In this document: in pieces, positions 1 through 9,800 of the stretch
Layout: the number at the start of each line of letters is the position of its first letter
How positions within the stretch are numbered: position 1 is the stretch's first letter
NCBI GenBank assembly: GCA_947629675.1
Contig: CANREM010000007.1
Coordinates: 1-64,000, forward strand
Source: an uncultured Clostridia bacterium
GTDB taxonomy: Bacteria; Bacillota; Clostridia; Christensenellales; Borkfalkiaceae
Length of the DNA: 64,000 nt
Reading direction: 5' to 3'
Made by a program: the position numbers and the translations under genes
The notes under the pieces: model-generated
Databases searched by the model: none
What the model saw: the letters and a program-made list of their open reading frames with translations, nothing else
Told to the model about the DNA's origin: nothing

Positions 1-225
1 TACAAGAACAATGTCCTCACGGGCACGGTGAAGGATGACTGTGTAGGGAGCGTGTTCTCCATCAAGGAGGACTTTGCCAAGGAGGCGACGCCCAAGGGCA
101 TGACGCTGGAGATCGAGACGGACGGGACCCATGTCACCGCGATCGAAGTCACTTACACCTCCCACGACGCGACCGGCCAAACCTCCGACCCCGATGTGAC
201 CATCACCCTGAAGTTCACCTATTAA
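1..225 (+). CDS. C-terminal fragment of a truncated CDS (5' end outside window), hypothetical
   Basis: Frame open from base 1 to TAA at 223-225, followed by a hairpin terminator. Confidence 0.6.
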   Translation, partial: YKNNVLTGTVKDDCVGSVFSIKEDFAKEATPKGMTLEIETDGTHVTAIEVTYTSHDATGQTSDPDVTITLKFTY

Positions 226-240
226 AGAACATCAAAACAC

Positions 241-270
241 CCGCCCGAGGCTTTCGCCCCGGGCGGTTTG
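241..270 (+). terminator. Rho-independent terminator of the partial CDS
   Basis: CCGCCCGaGGC-tttc-GCCcCGGGCGG stem followed by TTT. Confidence 0.6.
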
Positions 271-275
271 CATAG

Positions 276-327
276 CCTTCCCCATTCATGGGGGAAGGTG
301 TCTCCTTTGCGACGGATGAGGGTTGGG
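276..327 (+). repeat. Two-hairpin dispersed repeat module
   Basis: CCTTCCCC-attcat-GGGGAAGG then TGTCTC..GCGACGGATGAGGGTTGGG; same architecture as many intergenic copies in the window. Confidence 0.7.
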
Positions 328-531
328 TCACCCGCGTCATTCCGAGGGCGTAGCCCGAGAGAATCCCCCCATACGCAGTCCGTGCCCCCTCCCGAGGAGG
401 GGGGTAGGGGGGTGGGTACGAGTTCAAAATGTCGCCCCACCTCAGTCACGCTCACGCGCGACAGCTCCTCCCACGGAGGAGCCATCAGTTGCCCCCACTT
501 ATTCCCATTGCTGGGGCGATGCTTCGCTACA

Positions 532-618
532 TTGTGCCGACCTTAGAATACGAATAGAAGCCTCGGTCGGGGCGAACGCGACGCGTTCTACGTGAACGCA
601 TATTTACCATGAAAAAAG
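532..618 (+). repeat. ~87-bp direct repeat, copy 1
   Basis: ttgtgccgaccttagaata..gaagcctcggtcggggcgaacgc..accatgaaaaaa; near-identical to 652-739. Confidence 0.85.
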
Positions 619-651
619 AGATAGCGCGACTACTGCGCGGGCGAAGCCCGC

Positions 652-739
652 TTGTGCCGACCTTAGAATAACGAAAAGAAGCCTCGGTCGGGGCGAACGC
701 AACGCGTTCTGCGTGAACGCCTATTCACCATGAAAAAAG
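652..739 (+). repeat. ~87-bp direct repeat, copy 2
   Basis: Near-identical to 532-618. Confidence 0.85.
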
Positions 740-769
740 GAAGAGCTTGTACTCTTCCTTTTTTCATGG
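728..769 (-). terminator. Perfect 18-bp stem hairpin with T-run, terminator of the tRNA
   Basis: ccatgaaaaaaggaagag-cttgta-ctcttccttttttcatgg. Confidence 0.7.
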
Positions 770-842
770 TGGAGATAGCGCGACTCGAACGCGTGACCTC
801 TGCGTTGCGAACGCAGCGCTCTACCAGCTGAGCTATATCCCC
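767..842 (-). tRNA. tRNA-Ala (anticodon CGC), CCA encoded
   Basis: Reverse complement GGGGATATAGCTCAGCTGGTAGAGCGCTGCGTTCGCAACGCAGAGGTCACGCGTTCGAGTCGCGCTATCTCCACCA folds as cloverleaf; anticodon loop TTCGCAA. Confidence 0.93.
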
Positions 843-978
843 GCGCAACAATGTGATTATACCATATTTCCCCAAAAATGCAAAGCTTTTTCCGCGGCTT
901 ACAAAAAATTTTTGCGTGCGGCACGAAATATTTTGCGTATCGGAACGCGGCGGGCGGGCAAAACATACAATAAAAGGT

Positions 979-1767
979 ATGAGAAAACTTGCGGCATTTT
1001 ACTTTTCCGGGACGGGGAACACCCGTTTTATCACCGAATATCTCCTTAAAAAACTCAGGCCCGTATACGATGCCACCCTCTTTGACATCACAACAAAAGC
1101 AGATTTTGAGGGGGCTATCAGAGGGAGCGACACCCTCCTTTTCGCCTTCCCGATCTACGGCTCTGCACCGCCTATCCCCATGCGCAACTTCGTACATGGG
1201 TATGGGCAATTACTTCAAGACAAGAAGATCATCCTCGTCGAAACGCAATATTTTTTCTCGGGAGACGGTGCGGCTTCGCTCGGCAGGACCATCAAAAAAT
1301 ATGGCGGACGCATCATCGCCGCCGAGATGTTCGACATGCCCAACAACCTCGCGGACGTCAAAATTTTCCCCATAAAGAACGGAAGCGAGATCTCTTCAAA
1401 ACTTGCGCGGGCAAAGAGGCGGGCGGATAAGTTTGCCGAAAAGATCCTCGAAAACAGGGCACATTGCCGCGGTTTTTCGCGCATATCCCACGGCATCGGA
1501 TACTATTCCCAACGGAAATTCTGGTGGAAGGGGGAGGCGGAAAAGCGCGCGAAACTCCGCATCGACCCCGCCGCGTGCGTGGGGTGCGGGCTGTGCGTTA
1601 AGAGCTGCCCCGTAGAAAACCTCGCCCTGCCGGACAAGAAAGCTTCGCCAAAGGGCCACTGCGTCCTATGCTACCGCTGCGTCAACCTCTGCCCCAAAAA
1701 GGCCATCACGCTCTTCGGCAAATCCCCGCCCAAGACGCAATACATGGGACCTGTTTCAAATTCATAG
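979..1767 (+). CDS. EFR1-type protein: flavodoxin-like domain plus 2x[4Fe-4S] ferredoxin domain
   Basis: FYFSGTGNTRFITEYLL flavodoxin-like N-term; CVGCGLCVKSCP and CVLCYRCVNLCP cluster motifs; internal ATG chosen as start. Confidence 0.85.
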   Translation: MRKLAAFYFSGTGNTRFITEYLLKKLRPVYDATLFDITTKADFEGAIRGSDTLLFAFPIYGSAPPIPMRNFVHGYGQLLQDKKIILVETQYFFSGDGAASLGRTIKKYGGRIIAAEMFDMPNNLADVKIFPIKNGSEISSKLARAKRRADKFAEKILENRAHCRGFSRISHGIGYYSQRKFWWKGEAEKRAKLRIDPAACVGCGLCVKSCPVENLALPDKKASPKGHCVLCYRCVNLCPKKAITLFGKSPPKTQYMGPVSNS

Positions 1768-1976
1768 CCACTTTTTAACTGCGGCACCGAATGGATGCCG
1801 CAGTAATTTATATATGCGTGATGTGGATGCAAAACGTATGAATATTTTTACGAATTTATTCTAAAATCCAACGAAAAAATATTCTAAAAATATCCCGTTC
1901 AATTTCTTGAGAACAAATGACAAGATAAAGCCGATATGATACCATAACATCGCAAATTTTCGACAATGGTGAAGCT

Positions 1977-4900
1977 ATGACAAAATCAAGACCCGCTGTT
2001 TGTCTCCTTACCCTCGTTTTCGTCTCCTCGCTCTTTCTCGGAGGAGTGAGTCCGGACGCCCTTATGCGGCATGCGGAGGCTGCCGAAACTTCCTCGGAAG
2101 AAACCACGTCCGATACGTTGCCGACGCCTCAAAGCTCGGGCATGGTACGCCCTGAATCGCTCGCTGAGGGTCTGTCGCGCAAAAGTTTCGAGGAGATCGA
2201 AGGCCGTCGCGTGACTCTTCGTCAGCCCGTGATGGATGTCACCGACCGCAATGTGGCGCGTGATGAAACCACCGTTTTAAGTGACGTGTTCCGATTCATC
2301 GACCCCGACACACATGAATTCTATCAAGGGGAAGGCGAGGAGTACGCGCAGATCGACTTTGCCGCCGAGCATGCAAAATATGAGGCTCAAAAGATCGCGG
2401 ACGGTACACACGTGAAAAAGGAATACCCCGTCTATCCGAAGAAGGGCCTCGATAAGGGCGCGGACTTCTATTTTTCCAATTTCACAAAATACATGCTTTT
2501 GCGTCAAACCTGGTACTATCGCGGTCATTCCATGGCTCCCGCAGATGAGGCGGGATTTACGGATGAGTTCAAAAAACACCCCGCGGCGGACGGCATTTAT
2601 GGAGGGATCGATAGGAGCGAGAGGGCGGTCAGCAAGCACATCGTTTCCGATCCCGTCTACCGTTCTCCGCTCACGACGGGACTCTATCTTCCTGCCGGCG
2701 AAGTCGTCACGGTCACAGTGAGCGGACTAAAAGAGGGACAAAAGGTACGTCTTACCACCCATCAACAGGATTCCCTCGGCTATGACGGCTCCATTCCCGA
2801 TGCCGATCAGGCAGCGGTAAACAGCGATCCCACATATAAGAACTTAAGCAGCACAGAGAGATATTTCCGCTATTGGGATAAAAAGCTCATCGAAGAGGCT
2901 GTGGCGGCAAAAAAAGAGGGTCGCTCTCCCGAATATGACAAGCTAGCCTTCAATCTCATGCCGCAATGGCGCGATCAGAATCAAAAGGTCCCCTGCATGG
3001 GAAATATCTATGACTTCGAGCATGATGGCGAATATCAGATCGGCAGTATCTACGGCGGCCCGCTCTATTTGCAGCCCACGGACGGCACGGTCGATCTTGT
3101 GATCACGGGCGCAGTGGAAACGCCGCACTTCATTCTCGGCGTGACGACCAAGGAGGAATTCGAAACCTATCTCCGCGAAGCTCCCGGCCCCATTGCCACC
3201 CTCGACGTCGAGAACGGCCAGCTCGTCGGTTTTTCCGAATATATGGCAAAGACCGACGATATCGAAAAGGTCGCCTACTTCTGGCACTCTGTCTTTGCCA
3301 TCAATTCCTCCCTCAACGGCAGGGCATATAATTACAATATTACGATGGCTTACGATATGCACGTTCCCGCAGGGGAAGCCGTTGCCCTTAACTCCTCCTT
3401 CTGTGCGCAGCCATACGGCTGGTTTGAGGCGTGCATGAACTATGAAACACTCACCACAAAAGGGAATTGGGGGACTTTCCACGAACTCGGGCATGTGCAG
3501 GCAAAGACTTACGGCGTAAATTGGGGCATGTGTTCGCGTTGCTCCGGAAGCGGCGTGGACGGCGAAGTCTGGAACAACACGCTCATCATCCTCATGTATT
3601 CCATGCTCTGCAATATGGATCCCCGCGTGGTGCAGGTGGAACACGGCGAATTCACCCATCCCTTTACCGTGGTCGACCGCTCCATGAAGACCGACCAAAA
3701 TGTCGTGGATTATCATGGGTTCAACAGCGGGAAATCGCCTCACTTCGACCAGCTCTCCCTCTATGCGACCCTCATCCATTCTTTCGGGCCGGAACGCTTT
3801 GTAGACTTCTTCTATACCTATAACGTGCAACCGGTCTATTGCGATCAGCCCTCGAGCGATCCCATCATCAAATCGCGCGCGGACTTTATCTATCGCATCG
3901 GTCTCGTCGACCATGTCAACATCTTTGATTGGGTCAATAAGTATTATCACGGAAATGTGACGAAAGATGACTTTTCCGAGGAGCAGTGGGAGTATCTCTC
4001 CCTTCTTCCGGATTTCTGGCCTGTGGCCTATCGCTGGGCGAACGGGATCGACGGCAATGAAACGGCGAGAAAGTACGACGTGGACGGCAAGTATCCGACC
4101 GTCTTTGACCTTTCGGAGGGGAATATCGTTTCCCCCGAGGAGTTTGAGATCGTCGATGTCACACAGCCCGCACACGGCACGCTTGTCTATGACAAGACGG
4201 GCGAACGCGTCACCTATACCCCGCCCAAGGAGATCACAGAGGAGGACAGCTTCGACATCGTCGTCATGTCGGCGGGGGAGCGGCTCGTCACCCTCAACGT
4301 CAACCTCCGTCTGAACTACCGCGGCACCTATGCCGAAGTATGGAAGCTCAACGGAGAGGCTTCCGCCAAACAGAGCGTGGACGCTGCCCTCGAGGAGATC
4401 GGAGTGCGCGCTCCCGACCGCACCGAGGAAAGCAATGTCGCGGGCAAGGCGACCTTCCAGGCGGCGAGTACAGAGCGCGAATACTATCATCTCCGCTTCC
4501 GCTTTAACGCGGCGGAGGAGGGACTGCACACCTTCTATCTGAAGGCAGACGATGCCTCCCGCGTGGACTTCAGAAAGGACAGCGAGGATGCAAATGTTGT
4601 CGGCACCCTTTATACGACGCAAGACAGACCCAGCTACGAACAGAACGGCAAGGTCGAGATCACACTCAAGAAGGGGGAGGCCGTCTATGCGGATTGCCAC
4701 CTCGTCAATTGGGGCGGAAAGGGCTATCTGTATGTCGGTGTGAAACTCCCCGGGACGGATACGATCGTAGACATACCCGCCTCCTATCTCTCCAATGCCG
4801 CCGCGAGCGATGAAGATCTCGCAAAGGCGGACGATTTCAAAGGTTGGCAGCCGGAGTTTCTCGACAGCATCAAGGATACGAGTTTTGACTATCAGCCGGA

Positions 4901-6746
4901 AAAGTCGAATTGGAAAATGTTGAAAGTTCCAACTTTCTCCGCCACATCGGAAGGCGCGAAAGACCCGCACAACCTCATCGACGGGAAGGACAGCACTTTC
5001 TATCATACGAGCTACGGAAATCCGAGTTACGACGACAAGACCAACCCCCGTACGCACTTCCCGCATGAATATATCCTCGACTGCGGCGGGGAGGAGAGTT
5101 TCAATTACTTCGAATTTACCCGCCGCAACACCTCGAACAATGAGAAAGTCTATGAATATACTCTCTATGCTGCTCCCGACGGCGTCGATCCGTTGAAGGA
5201 GGAGGGCTATCAAAAGCTCGCCCATACCGTCGTTTCCGACATCAATATTGCACGCTATACCGAGCGTTTCGACACCGCGACCTACCGCTATTTCAAGCTT
5301 GTGATCGAGAGGGCGCAGAGTGATTTCACCGTCCTCGCCGAGCTATATGCGGGCATCCGTACCGATCTCAATGAAACCGTTCGTCCCAAGAATTTTGAGA
5401 AGAACAACGTCGGCTTTGAGGAAAATTCCGCAAACGGCAAACTCACCGCAAAGAGCGTCGGTTCCGAATATGAGTTCTCCTTCCTCGGCACGGGTTTTGA
5501 TATCTTTGCAGATACCGCAACAAATTACGGAAATGCAAAGGTATATGTGGACGGCGTCGAGGCAGGGGAGATCGACCTTGCCGACAGACCTCTTTTCAAT
5601 AAGCGCGTATTCGGCCTTGACGGGCTTTCCATCGCGCAGCACAACGTGCGCATCCGTGTGTGCGAGGCCCCCTTCAACATCTCCTTCATCAATGTTGCCT
5701 ATGCGACGCCTGTGGAGAAGAAGGACTATCCCGCCATGGATGAAGAGTGGGGAAGCGGCGCGGACCTCGAATTTACCACCGAGTGGCGCACCTATGTGCA
5801 GGACTACGATGCGCTAACGAGCATCCGGTTCACCTCGTCGGTCCCCGCGGGATATGAGGACACTCTCGTGCGGCTCTCCCGTTATATCCGCGTCTACCGC
5901 ATGCAGGGGGATGCAAATAAGATCGCCTTCGTCTACAAGGGGACCATCGTATCGCCCATGGACGCGAGTTCCCTCTTTGCGGGGTGCAGAAAACTTCGGG
6001 AGCTTGCCTTTGAGAATTTCGACACCTCCTCCATGCGGAATGCCGTATCGATGTTCAACGGCTGCACTGCACTCGAGGCACTCGATCTCTCCGGGTTCGA
6101 TACCCATCAGACGCTCTACATGGGTACCATGTTCGAGGACTGCAGCACGCTTCGCACTCTGGATCTCTCGGGATTCGAGGTGAAAACAGGTACAAATCTT
6201 GTCCGCATCTTCGACGGATGCACCGCCTTGGAAAAGATCGTCGCACCCGCACAATTTACGGGGAACCTCGATCTTGCGGGTAATTTCGTCGATCATGAGA
6301 GCAAGAAGTTTACACGCGCGATCACATCCGAAAACGCAGGGCACGTCCTTACACGGCACGAGGACCACACCTTTGTCCATTATGACGCCGTCGATGCGGG
6401 CTGCGAAACGGAGGGGCGTAAGTCGTACGACCTCTGCCCCTGTGGCGAACTTCGTATCGATGGTGCGACCGCAGATGAGGCCGATCTCGTTCTTCCCGCA
6501 ACGGGACACCATTGGGGCGAATGGCACACCGTGAAGGAGCCGACCGAAACGGAAGAGGGCCTCGAAGCGCGTGACTGCACGGGCGGTCACAGCGAAACGC
6601 GTTCCATCGCAAAACTTGTTCCCGCCAAGGGCAAGGGCAGTAACGTCGGACTCATTGCGGGGGTCGCGGGCGGGGCGGCGGCCGTGGCGATCGCGGGCGT
6701 TGTCGTGGCAATTGTCCTCTCCAAAAAGAGGAAGAGAATCAAATAA
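1977..6746 (+). CDS. M60-family (enhancin/mucinase-like) surface metallopeptidase with PA14-like, discoidin-like and BspA/DUF285-type repeats, C-terminal TM anchor
   Basis: Signal peptide; HELGH-x23-E (GNWGTFHELGHVQAKTYGVNWGMCSRCSGSGVDGEVWNN); SMFNGCTALEALDLSGFDT repeats; C-term GLIAGVAGGAAAVAIAGVVVAIVLSKKRKRIK. Confidence 0.85.
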   Translation: MTKSRPAVCLLTLVFVSSLFLGGVSPDALMRHAEAAETSSEETTSDTLPTPQSSGMVRPESLAEGLSRKSFEEIEGRRVTLRQPVMDVTDRNVARDETTVLSDVFRFIDPDTHEFYQGEGEEYAQIDFAAEHAKYEAQKIADGTHVKKEYPVYPKKGLDKGADFYFSNFTKYMLLRQTWYYRGHSMAPADEAGFTDEFKKHPAADGIYGGIDRSERAVSKHIVSDPVYRSPLTTGLYLPAGEVVTVTVSGLKEGQKVRLTTHQQDSLGYDGSIPDADQAAVNSDPTYKNLSSTERYFRYWDKKLIEEAVAAKKEGRSPEYDKLAFNLMPQWRDQNQKVPCMGNIYDFEHDGEYQIGSIYGGPLYLQPTDGTVDLVITGAVETPHFILGVTTKEEFETYLREAPGPIATLDVENGQLVGFSEYMAKTDDIEKVAYFWHSVFAINSSLNGRAYNYNITMAYDMHVPAGEAVALNSSFCAQPYGWFEACMNYETLTTKGNWGTFHELGHVQAKTYGVNWGMCSRCSGSGVDGEVWNNTLIILMYSMLCNMDPRVVQVEHGEFTHPFTVVDRSMKTDQNVVDYHGFNSGKSPHFDQLSLYATLIHSFGPERFVDFFYTYNVQPVYCDQPSSDPIIKSRADFIYRIGLVDHVNIFDWVNKYYHGNVTKDDFSEEQWEYLSLLPDFWPVAYRWANGIDGNETARKYDVDGKYPTVFDLSEGNIVSPEEFEIVDVTQPAHGTLVYDKTGERVTYTPPKEITEEDSFDIVVMSAGERLVTLNVNLRLNYRGTYAEVWKLNGEASAKQSVDAALEEIGVRAPDRTEESNVAGKATFQAASTEREYYHLRFRFNAAEEGLHTFYLKADDASRVDFRKDSEDANVVGTLYTTQDRPSYEQNGKVEITLKKGEAVYADCHLVNWGGKGYLYVGVKLPGTDTIVDIPASYLSNAAASDEDLAKADDFKGWQPEFLDSIKDTSFDYQPEKSNWKMLKVPTFSATSEGAKDPHNLIDGKDSTFYHTSYGNPSYDDKTNPRTHFPHEYILDCGGEESFNYFEFTRRNTSNNEKVYEYTLYAAPDGVDPLKEEGYQKLAHTVVSDINIARYTERFDTATYRYFKLVIERAQSDFTVLAELYAGIRTDLNETVRPKNFEKNNVGFEENSANGKLTAKSVGSEYEFSFLGTGFDIFADTATNYGNAKVYVDGVEAGEIDLADRPLFNKRVFGLDGLSIAQHNVRIRVCEAPFNISFINVAYATPVEKKDYPAMDEEWGSGADLEFTTEWRTYVQDYDALTSIRFTSSVPAGYEDTLVRLSRYIRVYRMQGDANKIAFVYKGTIVSPMDASSLFAGCRKLRELAFENFDTSSMRNAVSMFNGCTALEALDLSGFDTHQTLYMGTMFEDCSTLRTLDLSGFEVKTGTNLVRIFDGCTALEKIVAPAQFTGNLDLAGNFVDHESKKFTRAITSENAGHVLTRHEDHTFVHYDAVDAGCETEGRKSYDLCPCGELRIDGATADEADLVLPATGHHWGEWHTVKEPTETEEGLEARDCTGGHSETRSIAKLVPAKGKGSNVGLIAGVAGGAAAVAIAGVVVAIVLSKKRKRIK

Positions 6747-6768
6747 ATAAAAGCGACTTCACGCAAAA

Positions 6769-6804
6769 CGCCCCGACCATGTCTGCGGTCGGGGCGTCGA
6801 TTTT
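6769..6804 (+). terminator. Rho-independent terminator
   Basis: CGCCCCGACC-atgtctgc-GGTCGGGGCG then TTTT. Confidence 0.8.
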
Positions 6805-6818
6805 ACAAAATCACACAA

Positions 6819-6852
6819 AAAAAGAACGGCCTCAAAAGAAGCCGTTCTTTTC
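6819..6852 (-). terminator. Terminator of PFOR gene
   Basis: AAAAGAACGGC-ctcaaaagaa-GCCGTTCTTTT. Confidence 0.7.
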
Positions 6853-6860
6853 ATGCTTTG

Positions 6861-9800
6861 TTATTCTCTTCCCGCCATCTTCTTGTAGCCGGCAAGACGC
6901 TCCTTGGAGCTTTCTTCCGTCTTCTTGAAGAGTTCGTCCGCGAGGGCGGGCTGTGTCTTCTTGAGGGAGGCATAGCGGGTCTCGCCGAGGATGAAGGCCT
7001 GATAGTCGCCCGTCGGATCCTTGCTGTCGAGGATGAAGGGGTTCTCGCCCTTTGCGGCAAGTTCGGGGTTGTAGCGGTAGAGCTGCCAATAGCCGCAATC
7101 CACCGCGTTCTTTTCCTCGGACTGGGACTTCGTCATGTTGATGCCGTGATTGATGCAGGGCGCGTAGCAGATGATGAGGGAAGGTCCCTTGTAGGCCTCG
7201 GCCTCTTTGAGGGCCTTGACGAGCTGGTTCTTATCCGCGCCCATCGCGCACTGCGCGACGTAGACATAGCCGTAGGAGGCGGCGATCATGCCGAGATCCT
7301 TCTTCTTGACGCGCTTGCCCGCGGAGGCGAACTTCGCGACCGCGCCGATGGGGGTGGACTTACTTGCCTGCCCGCCCGTGTTGGAGTAGACCTCGGTGTC
7401 GAGGACGAGCACATTCACATCTTCGCCCGAAGCGAGGACGTGGTCAAGCCCGCCGTAGCCGATGTCATACGCCCAGCCGTCGCCGCCGATGATCCAGAAG
7501 GACTTCTTGACGAGGCAATCTTTGTCGGCAAGGATCTCATCGACGAGGGCAAGTTCCTCTCCCTCGCAGTCCTTGCGGCAGTTTTCAAGGTCGGCAACAA
7601 GTGCGGCGGAAGATGCTTTGCTGCCCTCGGCATCGTCCATATTGTCGAGCCAATCGCGAAGAATTTTTTCGCATTCGGGATATTCCTTCCACATCTCGGC
7701 GAGCTTTGTCACCTTCTCGGCGAGCGTCGCCCTGCGTGCCTTGTAGGCGAGGTTCATGCCGTAGCCGAATTCGGCGTTGTCCTCGAAGAGGGAGTTCGCC
7801 CAAGCGGGGCCGTGGCCCTGCTTGTTCTTGGTGTAGGGGCAGGTGGGGGAGGAGCCGCCGTAGATGGAGGAGCAGCCCGTTGCGTTCGCGACGATCATCC
7901 TGTCGCCGAAGAGCTGGGTGACCACCTTCACATAGGGGGTCTCGCCGCACCCTGCGCACGCGCCCGAGAACTCGAAGAGGGAAGGGGTGAACTGCGATCT
8001 CTTCACATCCGCCATCTTCACACTCGTAAGGTCAACGTCGGGAAGATCGACCGCATAATCCCAATTCTTTGCCTCGACCTCTTCGACCTCCGCAAACGGC
8101 ACCATGACGAGAGCCTTGTTGCCGCGCATGCCGGGGCACTGGTCGGCGCAGACGCCGCAGCCCATGCAGTCGAGCGGGGAGACCTGCATTCTGAATTCAT
8201 ATCCGGGGATACCGGTCGCGGGCTTCGTCTCGAAGGCCTCGGGACGGGTTTCTCCCGTCTTGACGAGGGCGGGACGGATGCACGCGTGCGGGCACACGAA
8301 GGAGCAGAAGTTGCACTGGATGCAGTTCTCCTTGACCCACTTCGGCACCATGACGGCGACGCCGCGCTTCTCGAACTTCGTCGTGCCCGTGGGAACGGTG
8401 CCGTCGGCGTTGAAGGCGGAGGAGGGGAGCTTGTCGCCCTCGAGCGAGAGGATGGGCGCGATGACCTTCTGGAAGTAGGGATCGCTTGCCGCCTCGTGCA
8501 TGGGTGCGCCCTCTGTGGTCGTCGCCCAAGCCTTGGGGATGGCGATCTTCTTGAGGTTGGCCTTCGCGGAGTCGATGGCGTTGTAGTTCATCTGAACGAT
8601 GGCGTCGCCCTTTCTCGCGAAGGACTTGTATGCCATCTTCTTCATGTAATCGACGGCGTCGGTGTAGGGCATGATCTGCTCGTTGATGAGGAAGAATGCG
8701 GACTGCAGAATGGTGTTCGTCCTGCCGCCGAGGCCGAGCTTCTTGGCGATCTTGATGGCGTCGATGACGTAGAGCTTCGCCTTCTTCGCGGCGAGGGCGT
8801 TCTTCACCTTGGCGGGAAGGTTCTTGTCGAGTTCCTTGACCGTCGTCCAGGGGGCGTTGAGAAGGAACGCGCCGCCCTTCTTGAGATCGGTCGTCATGTC
8901 GTAGCGGGTCACATAGGAGGGATTGTGGCAGGCGATGAAGTCGGCCGCGTCGATGAGATATTCGCTCTGGATGGGCGTCTTGCCGAATCTGAGATGCGAG
9001 ACGGTGATGCCGCCCGACTTCTTGCTGTCGTAGAAGAAGTATGCCTGTGCATACATATCGGTGTGGTCGCCGATGATCTTGATGGAGTTCTTGTTCGCAC
9101 CCACCGTGCCGTCCGAGCCGAGGCCGTAGAACTTGCACGAGGTGGAACCTGCGGGCGCGGCGTCGAACTTTTCGGAGAAGTCGAGCGAGCTGTTCGTCAC
9201 GTCCTCGTGGATACCGATGGTGAAGTGGTTCTTGGGCTCCTTCTGTTCGAGGTTCTTATAGACGGCGAGCACCATCGAGGGGTTGAACTCCTTGGAGCCG
9301 AGCCCGTACCTGCCGCCGACGACCTTGACGCCGCCCACGCCCTTTTCGAGGAGCGCGGTGCACACGTCGAGGTAGAGAGGTTCGCCGAGGGAACCGGGTT
9401 CCTTCGTCCTGTCGAGCACGGCAACTTTCTTTGCCGTCTTGGGAAGGGCGGCGACGAAGGCGTCCGCGACGAAGGGGCGATAGAGACGCACTTTCACAAG
9501 GCCGTACTTCTTGCCCTGCGCATTGAGTTTGTTGATGGACTCTTCCACCGTCTCGGCGCCCGAACCCATGATGACGACGACCTCTTCCGCATCGGGTGCG
9601 CCGACGTAGTCGAAGAGGTGGTAGCTCCTTCCCGTGAGGGCGGAAACTTCGTCCATCATCTCCTGCACGATGGCAGGGGTCTTTTGGTAGTAGCCGTTCG
9701 CGGTCTCCCTGTTCTGGAAGTAGGTATCGCCGTTCTGCGCGGTGCCCCTCTGCACGGGGTGTTCGGGGTTGAGTGCCCTTGCACGGAAGGCGGCGACGTC

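Noticed and set aside
240-600. Overlapping 70-92 aa ORFs near the window start
   Set aside because: Lie in repeat modules with no RBS or coherent domain
2943-5225. 760-aa minus-strand ORF
   Set aside because: Antisense to the M60 protease ORF; low-complexity shadow translation
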